A stretch of 64,000 nucleotides of DNA from Mya arenaria (Eukaryota > Mollusca > Bivalvia > Myida > Myidae), in contig NC_069136.1 in NCBI RefSeq assembly GCF_026914265.1, positions 17,599,228 to 17,663,227 on the forward strand. The letters run 5' to 3'. A model generated the notes under the pieces. It did not search any database. It was not told the DNA's origin and was given only the letters and a program-made list of their open reading frames with translations. Positions 25,301-38,274 of this stretch are shown piece by piece (position 1 is the first letter of the stretch; the number at the start of each line of letters is the position of its first letter). Made by a program: the position numbers and the translations under genes.

Positions 25301-26365
25301 ATAAAGCCTACGTGTTGCAGTTCTAACATTTCGGAGCCTTGATCTCCTTAGTTTTCAATCCTCAGAAAGATTTCCGGCTGTGTAAAGTTTTAGATGAAAT
25401 TCATCGTCATTATTTAAACCTTATTTCGGTTCTTTTTTTGTCTAACAACTTATCGCCTGCGTTTAGGCTTTCAAACTCTTAAACACCTCAACGCCAGTAT
25501 CAAGCCAATACCTTATACACTGTGTTACAAAAAGTTATAAAAGGAATTATACCCGTAGACTTATTCAAAATGTATAACTATATTATGTGTGTCACTATTA
25601 CAAGTTTGTAGGGATGGCTTTATTTCAATTTCTGTGAAGAGGTAGTCGACTAAATTAACAATTAATTGATATTTGCAGTAACAAACAATTAATTTTTAAG
25701 CTCATAGATCCACTGAACTTTAATATAACATTAAAGAGATATTATAATTTTATTTTCGTGAAACAGTTGGGGCTTTTTTATTAGTGAATAATCGCTTAAT
25801 TTAAAAATAAACCATACACTGCTAAACTAAACGCACATTTCTAAAATGCTGGATATTATTTTTTTCAAAAAACATATTTCATTTTCAGAGAACATCACCA
25901 CAATTAAGCTGCCAAACGCTACGTTTTGCCTATCTGTCTTCAGGGCGACAAAACTACCAGCTACTGAAAGCCTACAGCAGCGGCGTTAAAAGTAAATCGA
26001 AAATTGGAAAGTGATGCATCTGTTTATATTATAGAATTTATTTTGACACCCTGCTTGAGAGCTTTTATGAGTCGCAGAAGGAGAAATAAATTTACTGAGG
26101 TGTTTCTTTCGCAAATGATTAAAGTTATTTGAAATTATTAAGGAAATTCTCCCATCTAAATTGGTCGTTACTACAAATGGAGCGGTACGGACTCCCTAAA
26201 GTGTCATGAAACATCGATCTTCCTAGGTTTGTTCAGTATTACTTTTGCTACAAATTCCTAGCCTCTAACCAAAGGATATCACAATTAGTTAAGAATGTAC
26301 CATGAATGCGTTAATTATTAAGCGAAAATCTGGCTATTGGTGTTAATAACGCTACAGTTTTCATT

Positions 26366-29064
26366 ATGGCAGTGCGGTTCAGCAAACTAAAAAGACAGTT
26401 TATATTACTGATCGGAGTTTTTCTGGTATTGACATTCATTCTTCAGATGGTGCCTTCGTATTTCGAAGTACAGACAAACATGCTCACAGCTTTGCAGTTT
26501 GCAAAGTTTGAAAGCCGCTTATTACACAATAAGTCATTTACCGTTGTCAATCGTCTGAAAGTTCCTTTTTCGCTCTGGAAAGTACAGCCGTCCGACGACA
26601 GGATTTTATTGCAAGCTAAATTTGATCCTTTCGCCAAAGAGAATTCTCCTAGAACAGGGACTTGTGGGCTGGAACGACAATGGTGGTAAGCAAGCGTTTG
26701 TTGATCATGATTGTCCTGTACAACACTGTGAACTGCATGGACATCCGAATGGAGAAGTGTTTGACGCTAGAATATTTAAGAAAATAGAGTTGAACAGCCA
26801 TTTGCTCGGAGGTGCGCAAGCAGATGTGCCCCGTCATTTCGATAAGGTTTGGATCATGTTCGCGTTGGAAAGTCCGGAAGCATCGCCTTCTTACGTTGGG
26901 CTAAACGTCGTCATAAACTGGACAGCTACGTATCGTTACGATTCTACGATGGTGACTCCGTATGACAAATTTCAAGTTTACGATAATTTTACACAGATAT
27001 CTGACTATAAGTCGGATAAAAATTACGCTCTAGGCAAGACTAAATTAGCAGCAATATGTGTGTCCAACTGTTATGCGTCAAACGCAAGATTGGAATATGT
27101 TAAGGAGCTATAACAGTACATGGATTTGGACTTTTATGGGTCACGCTGGAACTTGAGATGTGAATAGGGGGAAGGCAATAACTGCTTTAAAAATCTACAG
27201 AAGGAATATAAGTTTTATTTGTCTTTTGAAAACGCCAATTGTCGTGATTACATTACCGAGAAGTTCTTTCTTAATGCATTAAGGTAAGTAGCTCTCCTAA
27301 TTTCTGTCCACTCTAAATGCAAGATTTCTTAAAGAATTAAAACTGAAAATAGATTTGTAAATATTAACAAAATTCGCTTTACATTAGCTACCTTTTAATC
27401 ACTAAGTAACAAGTTGCATATTGTATTTTTTAATAAAAATGCTTTTATACTGATAGAATTTCATCACCTTTTCGTCATAAAATTCAATAAAATTGTTTCA
27501 GGAATTAACTGTTTGATTGTCGTCAATATCGGGGTATGACCTCAGTAGGGCTGGTTTCTTGTGCGAACTTTTACTAGCAGATTTTCGATCATACTCCCGA
27601 TAATGACATCAATAACGCTATTCATTACTTATGACGTCATAATAACGCCAGACTTTGTATACATAGTCACAAAGGTTAATGCTATGTTTGAGAATAGATA
27701 TTTTACTAGAAGAACTGCATTAACTACACGTCATGAATTTAAAATAATTAACTTCTGCATTCAGGAATTATACTCGAATGGAAATTCGTCCTTGTAAATT
27801 ACATACATTTAATTGTTTTAAGATGTGATAATGAAGTTGCAATTTTGATTTATAAACTCATTATATTGGAAATGTGTAGTCGTGTGAAGTTATAGATTTT
27901 AAAACAGGTAAGTATTACATTTGTAGATACGTTAAATTATATGTTTTTAGACACGTTAGTTATATGTTTGCTCTTACCTTAGTGATAGATTTGTAGACAA
28001 GTTAAGTTGAAGGTTTTAGTTTTGAAGACACGTTTAGTTTAAGGTCTGGAGCTACAATTAAGTATAGGATTTCGACGCGTTAAATTATAGAGTTGTAGTC
28101 GCATTTAGATATATGTTTGTAAGAGCTCAAGTAAGAGGTTCGCAGAGACGTAAACTTTTTTATAGACAAGTAATAAGGTTCTAGGTTTGGAGTCACGTTT
28201 AGCCATAGGTTTGTAGATACGTTAAGTAATAGTTTTGTAGTCACGTTTAGTTTTAAGGTGTTTCGAGTAACATTCAGATTAAGGACTGTAGTCACGTTAA
28301 GTAATCTTATCAAGTTTCAGGTTTGTAATCTCGTCAAGTTAAAGGTTTGTAATGTCGTCAAGATATAGGTTTGTAATCTCGTCAAGTTAAAGGTTTGTAA
28401 TCTTGTCAATTGTAGGTTTGTAAACTCGTCAAGTTATTTGTTTGTAATGTTGTCAAGTTACAGGTTTGTAATCTCGTCAAGTTATAGGTTTATAATCTCT
28501 TCAAGTTATAGGTTTATAGACACGTTAAGCAATACGTTTGAAGACAAGTTTAGTCATAGTTTATTAGTCATGTATAGTTAAAGGTTTGAATTCACATTTA
28601 GTAACCGATTTGATAGACCTCTTAAGTTAAAACGGTGTACAAATCAGATACAGATAAAAGGTTTATTATTCCGGGGGTTAAAGTAGTGTAAAAGGTATGT
28701 CAATTATGCAAGCTTCTCTTATAGACATGAGGTCGTTCCGGTCGTGATGGGTGTGCATCCAGACAACTACAGACACGTGGCCCCACCGGGGTCCTTCATC
28801 CACGTTGAGGATTTCCCGTATGCCGGGCATCCCAAGCGCCTAAATGAGCAAGACGATGAATATAATGACTATTTCCGCTGGAATCGTACCGGACAGTTTG
28901 TTGATAGAAAGTTTTGGTGTAGAATTTGCTCATTACTATGGGATACCGATCTCCCCCACCAATCAATCCACGACTTAGATCAATGGTGGCGGGGCGAAAG
29001 TATATGTATAGGCAAACGACGCTGGGATGAGATATCAAACAGGAGTAAATTACATGTGCGATAA
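26366..29064 (+). pseudogene. alpha-1,3-fucosyltransferase pseudogene, copy A
   Basis: Exon 1 is 26366-27283, donor AAG|GTAAGT. Exon 2 is 28725-29064, after TCTCTTATAG. It aligns throughout with the intact copy at 43204-46083. The N-terminus is intact (short tail, membrane segment QFILLIGVFLVLTFILQMV). A 17-bp deletion after codon 87 (near 26624) then shifts the frame. Further on two stops appear in the original frame (TAA near 27112 and TAG near 27166). Exon 2 is open but lacks 12 bases in the part matching NAQALAGHL. GT10 motifs such as FENANCRDYITEKFF and VPVVMG are still readable. The damage is in a host gene duplicate and makes a working enzyme very unlikely. Confidence 0.88.
27880..28620. 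repeat. 24-bp intronic minisatellite, copy A
   Basis: The best part (about 28310-28520) has about nine units of the type AGGTTTGTAATCTCGTCAAG plus TTAT. On both sides looser relatives built on GTTTGTAGTCACGTTAAG extend the array over about 700 bp. It lies in the single intron of the fucosyltransferase pseudogene and is shared with units B and C. Confidence 0.85.
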
Positions 29065-29929
29065 TGATTACAAGAGGGCTTGCAAAATACTACGCGTACT
29101 TGTAGCCATATATGCATGTAGCATATGTATTTGTTATAAAAACTCGTTGATATAATTCTTCTTAAAACGGATGGGATAATAGTCTCATTTATTTTAACAC
29201 AATTCACTTTCCTGTTTGTGTTTCGCAGCAATTTATGGATTTCTTACTTAATGTGACATATCCAAGTGCCCTGTACCATATTCTTTATACAAAACCTCTT
29301 TTGTAATTTATGCTGAAATCCTTTAAATAAATGACGTTTTGTCGTGTTTTCAGTACAAATAACTTGAGCATATCCAGGCTTTGGAAAAGAACTCCGCCTC
29401 AGCCGCCCTTTAAAGGCCTACCCATCCCTCCACCCATTATTACCCTAATATTGTCCAAGTGATCTTTTCAAATCAATTTGATATTTGGTTTTCTGGAAAC
29501 GATTCATAGCAATTGTTTGTAATCAAAATATGGTGATATTGTAATACATTCGGCCTTTCTGTGTTGTTGTTTTTATAGACGGACATATGTCACAAAGAGC
29601 TTTACTTGGCGAACTAGACAGAGCTTTGTGTTTGTGTTAATCAAACAATTAAATTAGTTGTTAAACCATTTACTTAAATGATTAATGTAAACACATCTAA
29701 GGACACCGGTTTGTGTTCTAATTTTAACCAAAAGTTATTTTCTTTTGGTGACTGAATGTGAGACACTAATTTGGTTTGTTTAGTCGAATTTATCAAGGTC
29801 TGCCCTCGCCTTTTGGCTGCATAATGTCATGACATCATCACGACTTAAATTGTCTTTATATGCACTTAATGACATGAGAACAAGAAAGACTTAAATTCCC
29901 GCTCAAATCCAGATATTTGAAGTATTGAA
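29065..29929. other. 3' flank of fucosyltransferase copy A
   Basis: The likely 3' UTR contains AAATAAATG near 29325, equivalent to the signal at 46348 in unit B. Relative to units B and C about 280 bp is missing near 29625, where the sequence joins CAGAGCT to TTGTGTTTGTGTTAATC. No gene is seen. Confidence 0.6.
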
Positions 29930-30205
29930 GAAACAGAGATAGATACAAGAGATCTGAGCGCGATACCCTAGCTCTTTGCGAAGAGACCTATTGGTTATTT
30001 AACGGGCTCGGTGTATAGCACCGATACACGGGGTATAACTGTTCTTGGTTTAACACAGTTTACCAGTACTAACCTTCAGAGCACAAGGCAAGGGAGCTAC
30101 TGGTACCATATTTTAACGCAATTCGGGTTAACGGTGCCGGGGTTTGAAACCACGACCATCTGCACCCGCAGTGAACACGCTTCGACTAAGATTTATTGAA
30201 TGCAA
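29930..30205 (-). mobile_element. tRNA-derived SINE, unit A copy
   Basis: On the minus strand, from about 30200, a tRNA-like head has box B GGTTTCAAACCCCGG. It is followed by a body with TACCAGTAGCTCCCTTG, GTATCGGTGCTATACACC, and TCTCTTCGCAAAGAGCTAGG, and it ends in a TATCTATCTCTGTTTCTT tail. The body fits a common bivalve SINE layout. The same insertion is in units B (47205-47480) and C (61540-61815), so it predates the duplications. The open frame at 30144-30362 starts inside it and is not a gene. Confidence 0.75.
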
Positions 30206-30972
30206 GGGTCATTTGTGTGTGTTATCTAAAGCAATTAATACAACCACGGTCATGTTTGACAATTTTTGCCAACAATTCGAGTCTCATGGTCAAAAACTTA
30301 AAGTGACACTCTTACGCAAAACTGATACACACAAAAGTAAAAAAGACGTAAATTTTGAGTGATGAACCTTTTACTTCTTTCTAAATAATGCATAAATGGT
30401 AAATATAAATAACTAGCAAGATTGTTACCGTGTATTTAACAACTGAATACGCAAAAATAAATGATTAGTCTCATAAGGTAGAATGGCTATGTTTTCTGCA
30501 CAGTTCTTTTCAAATATACTCAGTACCCTTCATACGCTCCATTATTTTCGACTTTTATTCATCCTATTTGGTATTATAAAATAATTGTAATAATTGTGAT
30601 CAATGGGAGAAAGAGTGCATCATTAATAAGAGTCCGAAGGCGTTACGGATTTTCGATGGTGTACAATATTCTGTACGTGAACCCTGCTTGACCAACGTGA
30701 CCTACATGAGATACCAGTCATATGACTCTCATTGCTGATCTTTGTATTGTATCAAGGACCGCCACAGTCTTTCAACATTTTATAACATTTCAGTATAAAA
30801 TGCATTTAGTTTCTTTCGCCGTTGTTTTAAATATTGGAGAGGGGCCCGTTGTCCCAGCTACTTCGCTTCAAAGTGCGCCTACTCTTACGTCTATATACAT
30901 ATCCTCGTGTTTGTAGCATTTTAGTGAAAACATACAAGATCTAAACACCATGGCGAAACCATATTGATTATA

Positions 30973-30975
30973 TGT

Positions 30976-31024
<49 letters not shown>

Positions 31025-31033
31025 TCTCTCTCG
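30973..31033. repeat. CT dinucleotide microsatellite
   Basis: About 30 CT units lie here with one CC interruption. The matching places in unit B (48264-48288) and unit C (62870-62935) hold only short or interrupted CT-rich sequence, so the array expanded in unit A. Confidence 0.95.
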
Positions 31034-32470
31034 CATAAACTACTTTGGCAAAGTATGCCTACCATAAGTAAAATACGTATACTAAAATAAATCAGCTTTA
31101 TAAATGCATTTGTCATACCTTTGAGAACGGTATTTTTTTGTTTTGTTAAATCACAAGATTTTCCAGTCAGTTGACGTTAAACATGGAATTATTTTGGGAT
31201 TGTCTTATGCCGTCTCACATTGCTACAGCAAAACGTAGAACAGTATATGGACAAAATTGAAAAATCTCCTCGACGTCTCGTAACTACTCATTAACGTCAG
31301 CGAGACTTCATTACCCCTCAAAGACGCGCGTATTCTAACTGATCATTAACATCAGTTCGCGGCAAGATTATAATGAATTGGCAAGAGGAAATGTTAAATA
31401 TTGGACAAAAGAAGACAATGAAAGAGAAAGAGAACACCTACCATCGGTTGTATAAAGTCTGGAATTGTGAAATATTGCCTTCCAACGAAATTGTTTTCTG
31501 AGTCATCGTACTAGTTTTGTAAGCTTTTTTATTTGGTAAAAAATGTGATAACCATTAACCACAAGGTCAAAATAACTGATGTTTCATTGGACAGAATTAT
31601 CGCACCCATGTTTTTGGAAATTGCAAAAACAAGTTGATTAACCGACAGCTCTTATTTCTATATGAAATCAGACTGAATGAGAGGCATATCGTGAAGTATT
31701 AAAGGCCACAAAATCTGCGTAAATTTTTTGAACGGTTTTACTTAGTTTATCTCCTAAATAGCATATATTGTGCCACTTAGAGGAGGTTTCCATATGTCTA
31801 TACCATGAGATAAGGACCCTCGAAGTTACGACTAAGTATCTTAATTGTCCAGGTTCTAGGTCCAGGGATTAATTTCTTCAAATAGTGTGCCCTGATTACG
31901 ATAGAGTTTCTCCAAATTATCAATACGAATATCCTTATTTTAATTAGTATCTTCTAATGAGGAAATAATTCAATAAAATATAGCATGTTGATGTGTTCAT
32001 TTCCGCTGTTAATATTTCATCGATCAAAAAGTGTTTATTACGATATGCCTCAAAATGATATAAAACGGCAGTTGATTGTAAATATTTAGCAAAGCTCGCC
32101 AAATTGTATGCGAACGTAAGATCATTTCATAAATAAAATATATCAATCCATTGAAAATTAACCTTTTTTTTTTGATAAATACCACTACTTTCTTCCTCGT
32201 ATAACGTGAAAGTAATTAAATATCAGTTCGAGCATTTTTATTATTTTTATTGTAACAAAATCATCATTAACGTGTTTTATTGCTCCATTCATTATAATGT
32301 CATAGTTTGTAAAAGCGATTTTAACTTGGTTTATTTTTAAAATATGAAATAAAGAAAGTCAAATTTTCAGGAGTGTTAAGACAAACAGTTGAAATTCTTC
32401 ACCAAATCTTAATACATGCTATAATATTGTAGTTCACTGTTCAATAAAAGGAAACTAAAGCAATTCTGAA
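31034..32470. repeat. downstream part of unit A, no gene
   Basis: The stretch matches unit B at 48290-49670 and unit C from 62936. A block around 31270-31440 (CATTAACGTCAGCGAGACTT, AAAGACGCGCGTATTC) is kept almost unchanged in all three units. There is no open frame of note. Unit A lacks about 250 bp present in B at 49050-49300. Confidence 0.7.
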
Positions 32471-32474
32471 AAAT

Positions 32475-32719
32475 GTTGTTGTGTGATTGGTTGTTTGATA
32501 TTATCACGTGATTCTTTATACGTATCTAACAAAGGTTCACATATTAAGCAAGTTATGCAAGTTATGGAGTCTTTGTGCCTTTACCTGCGTGGGTTCGCTC
32601 CTGATGTAAACCAGATAATCGTTATATACTTTTATTGTTTCTGCATTTTCGTTATCAAATAGTAAACTAATAATGATATAAATTACTTTATATGCATTAC
32701 CGGGAAAACTATTTTTATT

Positions 32720-32783
<64 letters not shown>

Positions 32784-33280
32784 ACTACTACTACTTCTAC
32801 TACTACTACTACTATAACGTCTACTACTACCACTACTACTACTACTACTACTTCTACTACAACTACTGCTACTACTACTACTACTACTACTACTACTAAT
32901 AATAATAATGATGATAATAATAATGATAATAATAATGACTATATGATAATTATAATGATAATAATTATATAAAGTTTCGATGGTGATCTTGTCTAGTCGA
33001 GTATTGAAATTGCATCCTAAGAGCAGTTGTTCGCTATTGGTGTACCATTTACCACTGTATACCATTTGTCTCGATCATTGATCGGTCTCCGATATATGAA
33101 AGTAAGACATTTATAAGATTCCAAACATTATTAAAATTTGTATACGATGTATATTTTACACCCTGGCAAAGGAGCAATCAGGGAGAATATAAAACGGCCT
33201 TAAACCACTGTCTTAATGTGCAGTTTACAACGAAAGCACAGAGCTCACCAGATGAAGCAGAAATCACGAAATGAAAAAGC
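32475..33280. repeat. unit A end block with compound AAT/ACT microsatellite
   Basis: The block matches 53055-53760 in unit B (for example TGTGTGATTGGTTGTTTG, CGGTCTCCGAT, AGGGAGAATATAAAACGGCC). The microsatellite at about 32720-32930 is AAT followed by ACT and then AAT/GAT runs. Open frames over it on the minus strand are repeat translations. Confidence 0.85.
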
Positions 33281-33289
33281 TAAGAACAG

Positions 33290-33720
33290 TTCGAATCAGA
33301 CAATCGCTATAAAGGCTTGAATAAAACTGAAATATTTCGGCATTTCAACTGCAATGCTATTTCAACATTCGAAAACTAATTAATTTTAATAAAGAAATAT
33401 TTCCGAAAAAGCTTCCTGCTTCCCTAAGTCGCAGTCAATTATTTATGTTATAATTCATATTTTCATAGTCAGAACAATAGGGATGTATTACTTGATTGGC
33501 ACATATGTGCGACTGCTTTATGGATGTTCACACTTCTATTTTTGATAGTAGTTTTGGAAATGAGGTTCTGTTGAGCAGGGCTCTCTAATTCCTTTTAATA
33601 TGGTTTAGAAAGCTTTCGAGTTAGTTGCCATTGTATTATTATTGAAGCACTTCTACTGCTACTGCAACTCTTACTGCTACAAATACTACTACTGCTTTAC
33701 TTCTGCTACAAATGCTAGTA
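33290..33720. repeat. dispersed about 400-bp module, copy 2 of 5
   Basis: See the copy at 12640-13000 for the shared landmarks. This copy is closest to the one at 53780-54250: both have GATAGTAGTTTTGGAAATGA and end with an ACTACTGCTACTGCAACT-like short microsatellite. Confidence 0.7.
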
Positions 33721-34300
33721 CTTTAAAGACTTTGTATGAAATTGCTCCGAAACTTTCAAACCACCATCTATTCCATCTGAGTCTGTTATACTATCATTTT
33801 TGCGCAAGTTAAGTTAACGCATTAATAGATAATTAATATCTCAAATTGTTTTACAAAAATGACATGGCATAATTTATATCATATTTTTTGTAAGAAGATA
33901 CAGAAACAGGGGAAGAAATGTCGACTCCTATTTTTGAGAAACCGGTCATTTTTGTAATGATCAATTCTAAACCGTCATTGAGTTTGAAAAATAGACAATC
34001 GTCAAAGTTATAAAAACGTTCTCTTTTTTAACACTCTTTGATCCCTTGTAACAGGATTAAGCTAATCTGATTATTTTTTGTTTACGAATAAATTGCCTTT
34101 TTCACTTGTCAAGAGTTTTGTGACTCTTTAAGGAACTATTTTAAAGAAAATCATGAGTACTCTTTCGAGACATTGACTACACTCACTTATCTTTAAATCG
34201 TCATGGTGTCGACCATTAATAAAATAAAACGAATAATAAATTATTGTTGAATGCGCGGATCGGATACAATTTCTGAGAGCGTTTGATGAATATTATTATT
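33721..34300. repeat. tail of unit A matching 54240-54720
   Basis: Shared stretches include CATCTATTCCATCTGAGTCT, GAGAAACCGGTCAT and TTATAAAAACGTTCTCTTTT. The match between the two unit ends is lost just after TCATGGTGT (34201 and 54712). No gene is seen. Confidence 0.7.
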
Positions 34301-34309
34301 TATTGCAAA

Positions 34310-34985
34310 CGTTTGAGCTATAAGAGCCATAAACTTCTTAACTCTCTGAAAGGGTAGGACCATGTACTGTGACAGCTTAACGATCAACTTCCATCCTCTC
34401 TGAAAGGGGTGCACCATGTACTGTAACAGTTTCAGCCATTAACTGCTAGCATTCTGATAGGGGCGTACCATCTACTTTGACAGTTTGAGATTTTAACTGG
34501 AAGCCTTTCTGATAGGAATACTATTTCTTGTGATAATATGAGCCATAAATTATTAACCACTCTGATAGGGGTATACTATTTACGGTAACAGTTTGAGCTA
34601 TGAACTACTAACCTCTCTGAAAGTGGTGTAACATGTTCTGTGACTGTTTGAGCCATTAACTGCTAGACGTTCTGATAGGGATGAACTATTTCTTGTGATT
34701 ATATGAGCCATGAATTAATAACCACTCTGATAGGGGTATACTATTTACTGTGACAGTTTGAGCCATAAACTACTTACATCTTTGAAAGGGGTGTCCTTTT
34801 TACTGTGACAGTGTGTGCCATGTACTACTATTTTCTCTGAATGCGATGTACTTTTATCTGTGACAGTATTAACCATAGCCATGACTAGCTAGCCTCTCTG
34901 ATAGGGATGAACTATTTTCGTTGACAGTATGAGTCATCTATTGCAAAAACCTTCTGATAGGGGTATGACCACACCATAAAGTTTT
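34310..34985. repeat. about 54-bp minisatellite at the unit A/B boundary
   Basis: About twelve diverged units are built on CTCTGATAGGGGTATACTAT, then TTACTGTGACAGTTTGAGCC and ATAAACTACTAAC. Unit starts are visible near 34342, 34398, 34451, 34507, 34560 and 34614. The array fills the gap between the end of unit A and the start of the unit B block at 34995. Confidence 0.88.
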
Positions 34986-34994
34986 GTTAGTTCT

Positions 34995-36575
34995 CATTAT
35001 ATCTTCAGTTTGAGACTGATACGCAGAAAAGTGAGTTTAAATATCGTTGATGTCATCATGTTCGGCAAAAGCTATCACGGTGTTAATTAATGTTTTTCCA
35101 ACAGAAAACGTTTTGCAATGTAATAAAATATTTTGTTTTATTTTTGAGTCTCAATCTTGGACAACTAATATATTGAGGCTAACGCTTAATATATGTCTAT
35201 TGCCCTTAATCATTGATCGAATTCGTTCGCACGACGCAGATTTGTGTGTTAAGATTATTAAAACTAAGCCAATCGTTGTATTTTGGATTTTCACGTACTC
35301 AATACGACAAAATGTTATTCGACGAATTGTGTATTGCCTATAATCCCAATCCCAGCGAATCTTTCAAAAGCACGTCCGTGCAATAAACTTTTCTATTTTC
35401 CATTCGTATACAGAGATTAGACAATAAACAGTTAAAGGATATGGTGCCGTCTCCACCACCGAAACCGCTGCCTCCATCAAAATAAAAATTATTGAGGCTA
35501 AAATTGCATTCTGACTTTAAATATTGCTTTCTGAATTGTACATCTTGCTCTATTGCATTATGCATCGTTTATTGAGGAAATATACAGTTACTTTCTTGAA
35601 ACTTGAGGTGGCCTTGTTGTTTGCTGCTATATTCGGTTCAAGATACTTTCAAACTAATGTGCCAAATGCCACAATTGTGTGATGCTAAATTGGTGTTTAA
35701 TTTGCATTATGTAGGTTTAATTGTTTGACGATTACATGTACCTAGGTACGTCCTAACATGCCACACAGCAGCATTCAAAACAGCTCCGTTTTTACACAAG
35801 AAAGCGCAAGCTGGTAAGTACTGGTTAAACTGATCTCGCCGTATAAAGCAGAATATCGCATAGGAACAGAAACCAAACCACGAAAACATAGTTTAGAACT
35901 TAGAAATCGGGTAATTATTATAAATATAGGCATAAATAATTTATACTTTCGAAACATTTTAACATTTCATCTGCAATGCCATTTGATACATTCGTAGAAC
36001 AGTCAATTTCAATAAAGACATATTTCCGGAAAAGCGATTTTTTCTCTAAAGTCAATTATTTATACAGTAAATCAATTTGTTCATAGTCGCATCAAAAGAG
36101 ATGTTTAATTTGACTGGCACATATTTGCGTCTGCTTTATGGATTTTGACACATCTCAGTATTTTCTGAACGACAAAATAGTTGGTATGACCGAAGAAATG
36201 ATTTATAATATTTTTGAAAAAGAGATACTGCTGCGGAGGGCTATCTGGTTGTTAATTTGATTTCGAACGTCTAGCCGTGTATTTCATTGTATTATTGTAG
36301 CATGAATATGTTATTGAGATAAGGTTCAAGTTAAACCACATTGCGCACATATTGTGATCGCTCCAGTCCCATAAAACTCTAGCCGAGCATTTTAAATTTA
36401 AATCAATTTTGCTCGTATTATAAATTTAAGACTATTTAAGTTCTAAGTACATATTTATGCAAACAAAATAATCCTGCTACTGTTGCTGCTGCTAATATAG
36501 CTACTACTGTAACTACTGCTGCTGCTACTACAACAACTACTACTACTACTGCTACTACTACTACTACTACTACTT

Positions 36576-36624
<49 letters not shown>

Positions 36625-38274
36625 CATCACCTTCACCACCACCACCACCACCACTTCTACTACCATTACTACTAGCACTGCAACACCAGATCAATGTTGC
36701 GCAACATAGTGCTCACGATAGTGATTTAAGGAATGTTGTGATAAGTGTTTAACAATCGTTGTGAAATATATGTTTTGACACGTTATCTTTGCGCCAATGC
36801 TGTCAAAAGATATCATTCTCTCGTAGAATGCTGTTTTATATCCATAATAAAACTTTCAAAAATTCTTCGTGTTAAACTTCAACAATGATATATAAGTGAA
36901 CGCATAAGGTGCCATTAAACAGAGATATATGAACAATACGACAGTATGACTAATAGGTTCGATATTCATAGATAATGTACAGTCCTGTCTATTACGTGTA
37001 TGATTTTAATAAGATTGAGGAAGTTAATATCAACTGCTTAAACAGTTCCTTTTAAAATGAGATATTGTTTAACCATAATTTTGAAATGTAATCTTTTATA
37101 CGTGATGTGATATTTGTTTGTTTTAATACGATCAAATGGATTATTGGATGCGCTAATGCTTTAAATGCACGTTCTTTCGGATTGGTGAGAATGTTATTAT
37201 ATGTATTGTTTATAGTGTTAAACTGTCACTTACAGTTTAAATTGCGAATAAACTATCTTAAAACGAAACATTCATTGAAGACTGTCCCTCATTTAAAGAG
37301 ATACCAAAATTCATTTAAGTAATAGTTAAAACATGTAAGAATGCACTTACAATAAAAAATGGTTCAATGCGACACAATCGCATTACCATCATTATATTCT
37401 GTACATCCTTACAAACTTTTACTTTTAGTGGTCTACATTTTTTGTTTAAACTACCTTTTAAATTAATAACGGCGAAGAACCGATTTCCTGAAAAATATGT
37501 GTTTAAACCTTGATAAATCATGCCGCGACGTTAAACAAAAGAAAATGTTGCCACTAAGGGATAATTTAAACAACTAACATCATTTTTAAGTTTTGTTCTT
37601 ATTCAAACTGAGAAAAAGAAATCACCTCCTTATTGTCCTTCAAATTCTAATTATTTTCCTTTTAATTATTTAGAATAAAAAAACACTCTGAAAAAATAAA
37701 CAGCACGATGATAGTTAAGAACGAATCTATATATAAGAGTAAGTGTGAAGATTAAAAAAGAAATCTGCCGGCAGCAGGATTCGAACTCGTTAACTAATGT
37801 CTAACCATGACCATTGCACCATTGTAAATAATTATTCTGTTACAGTTTAATGTAAGACATAAACACATTTGTCAACATTTATACGAAATTTGGCAACAAT
37901 TTAGAGTGTATTGTTAATGTTTTGAAAACGGTTGTGAGATTGTGGAAGATACAGACAAACACTAATTATATATCATTTTTGTCAGCACTTTTTGCTATAG
38001 GTGTTGGATAAAGAGAATTGTTCAAGATGCCTTATTTAACCCTTTCTTAATTTATCTTTTCTTATATTATATGTAAACAAATGAACTTATCAAAACCAAG
38101 CATGGGCCTTTAAGATATTGCCGTTCAAGCGAGATGTTTGTTATCAGCAATTTTCTCTTATCTGAAGTCCATGCGTAAACACTGTCAACCGCCCGTGTAT
38201 CTCACCGATTAAGGTCGGGACAACTTAATGTTTGGACTAGTATAAACGTTTATAGTTTGCTTAAATTGAAAACT
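34995..38274. repeat. segmental duplication, 5' block of unit B
   Basis: This is the paired copy of 11740-14286, joined without interruption to sequence matching 20326 onward. It therefore shows the site before the Ngaro-type element inserted in unit A. No gene is seen. It contains module copy 3 (35940-36300), a microsatellite and a decayed minus-strand SINE (37765-37850). Confidence 0.85.
36470..36668. repeat. GCT/ACT microsatellite in unit B
   Basis: Mostly ACT with GCT, TTC and ACC interruptions. The position is equivalent to 13190-13395 in unit A, with a different composition, so the two have evolved independently since duplication. The minus-strand open frames here are repeat translations. 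Confidence 0.95.

Noticed and set aside
30144-30362. Open frame of 72 residues, also present at 47428-47646
   Set aside because: It starts in a SINE and is broken in unit C, and shared sequence is explained by the duplication, not selection.
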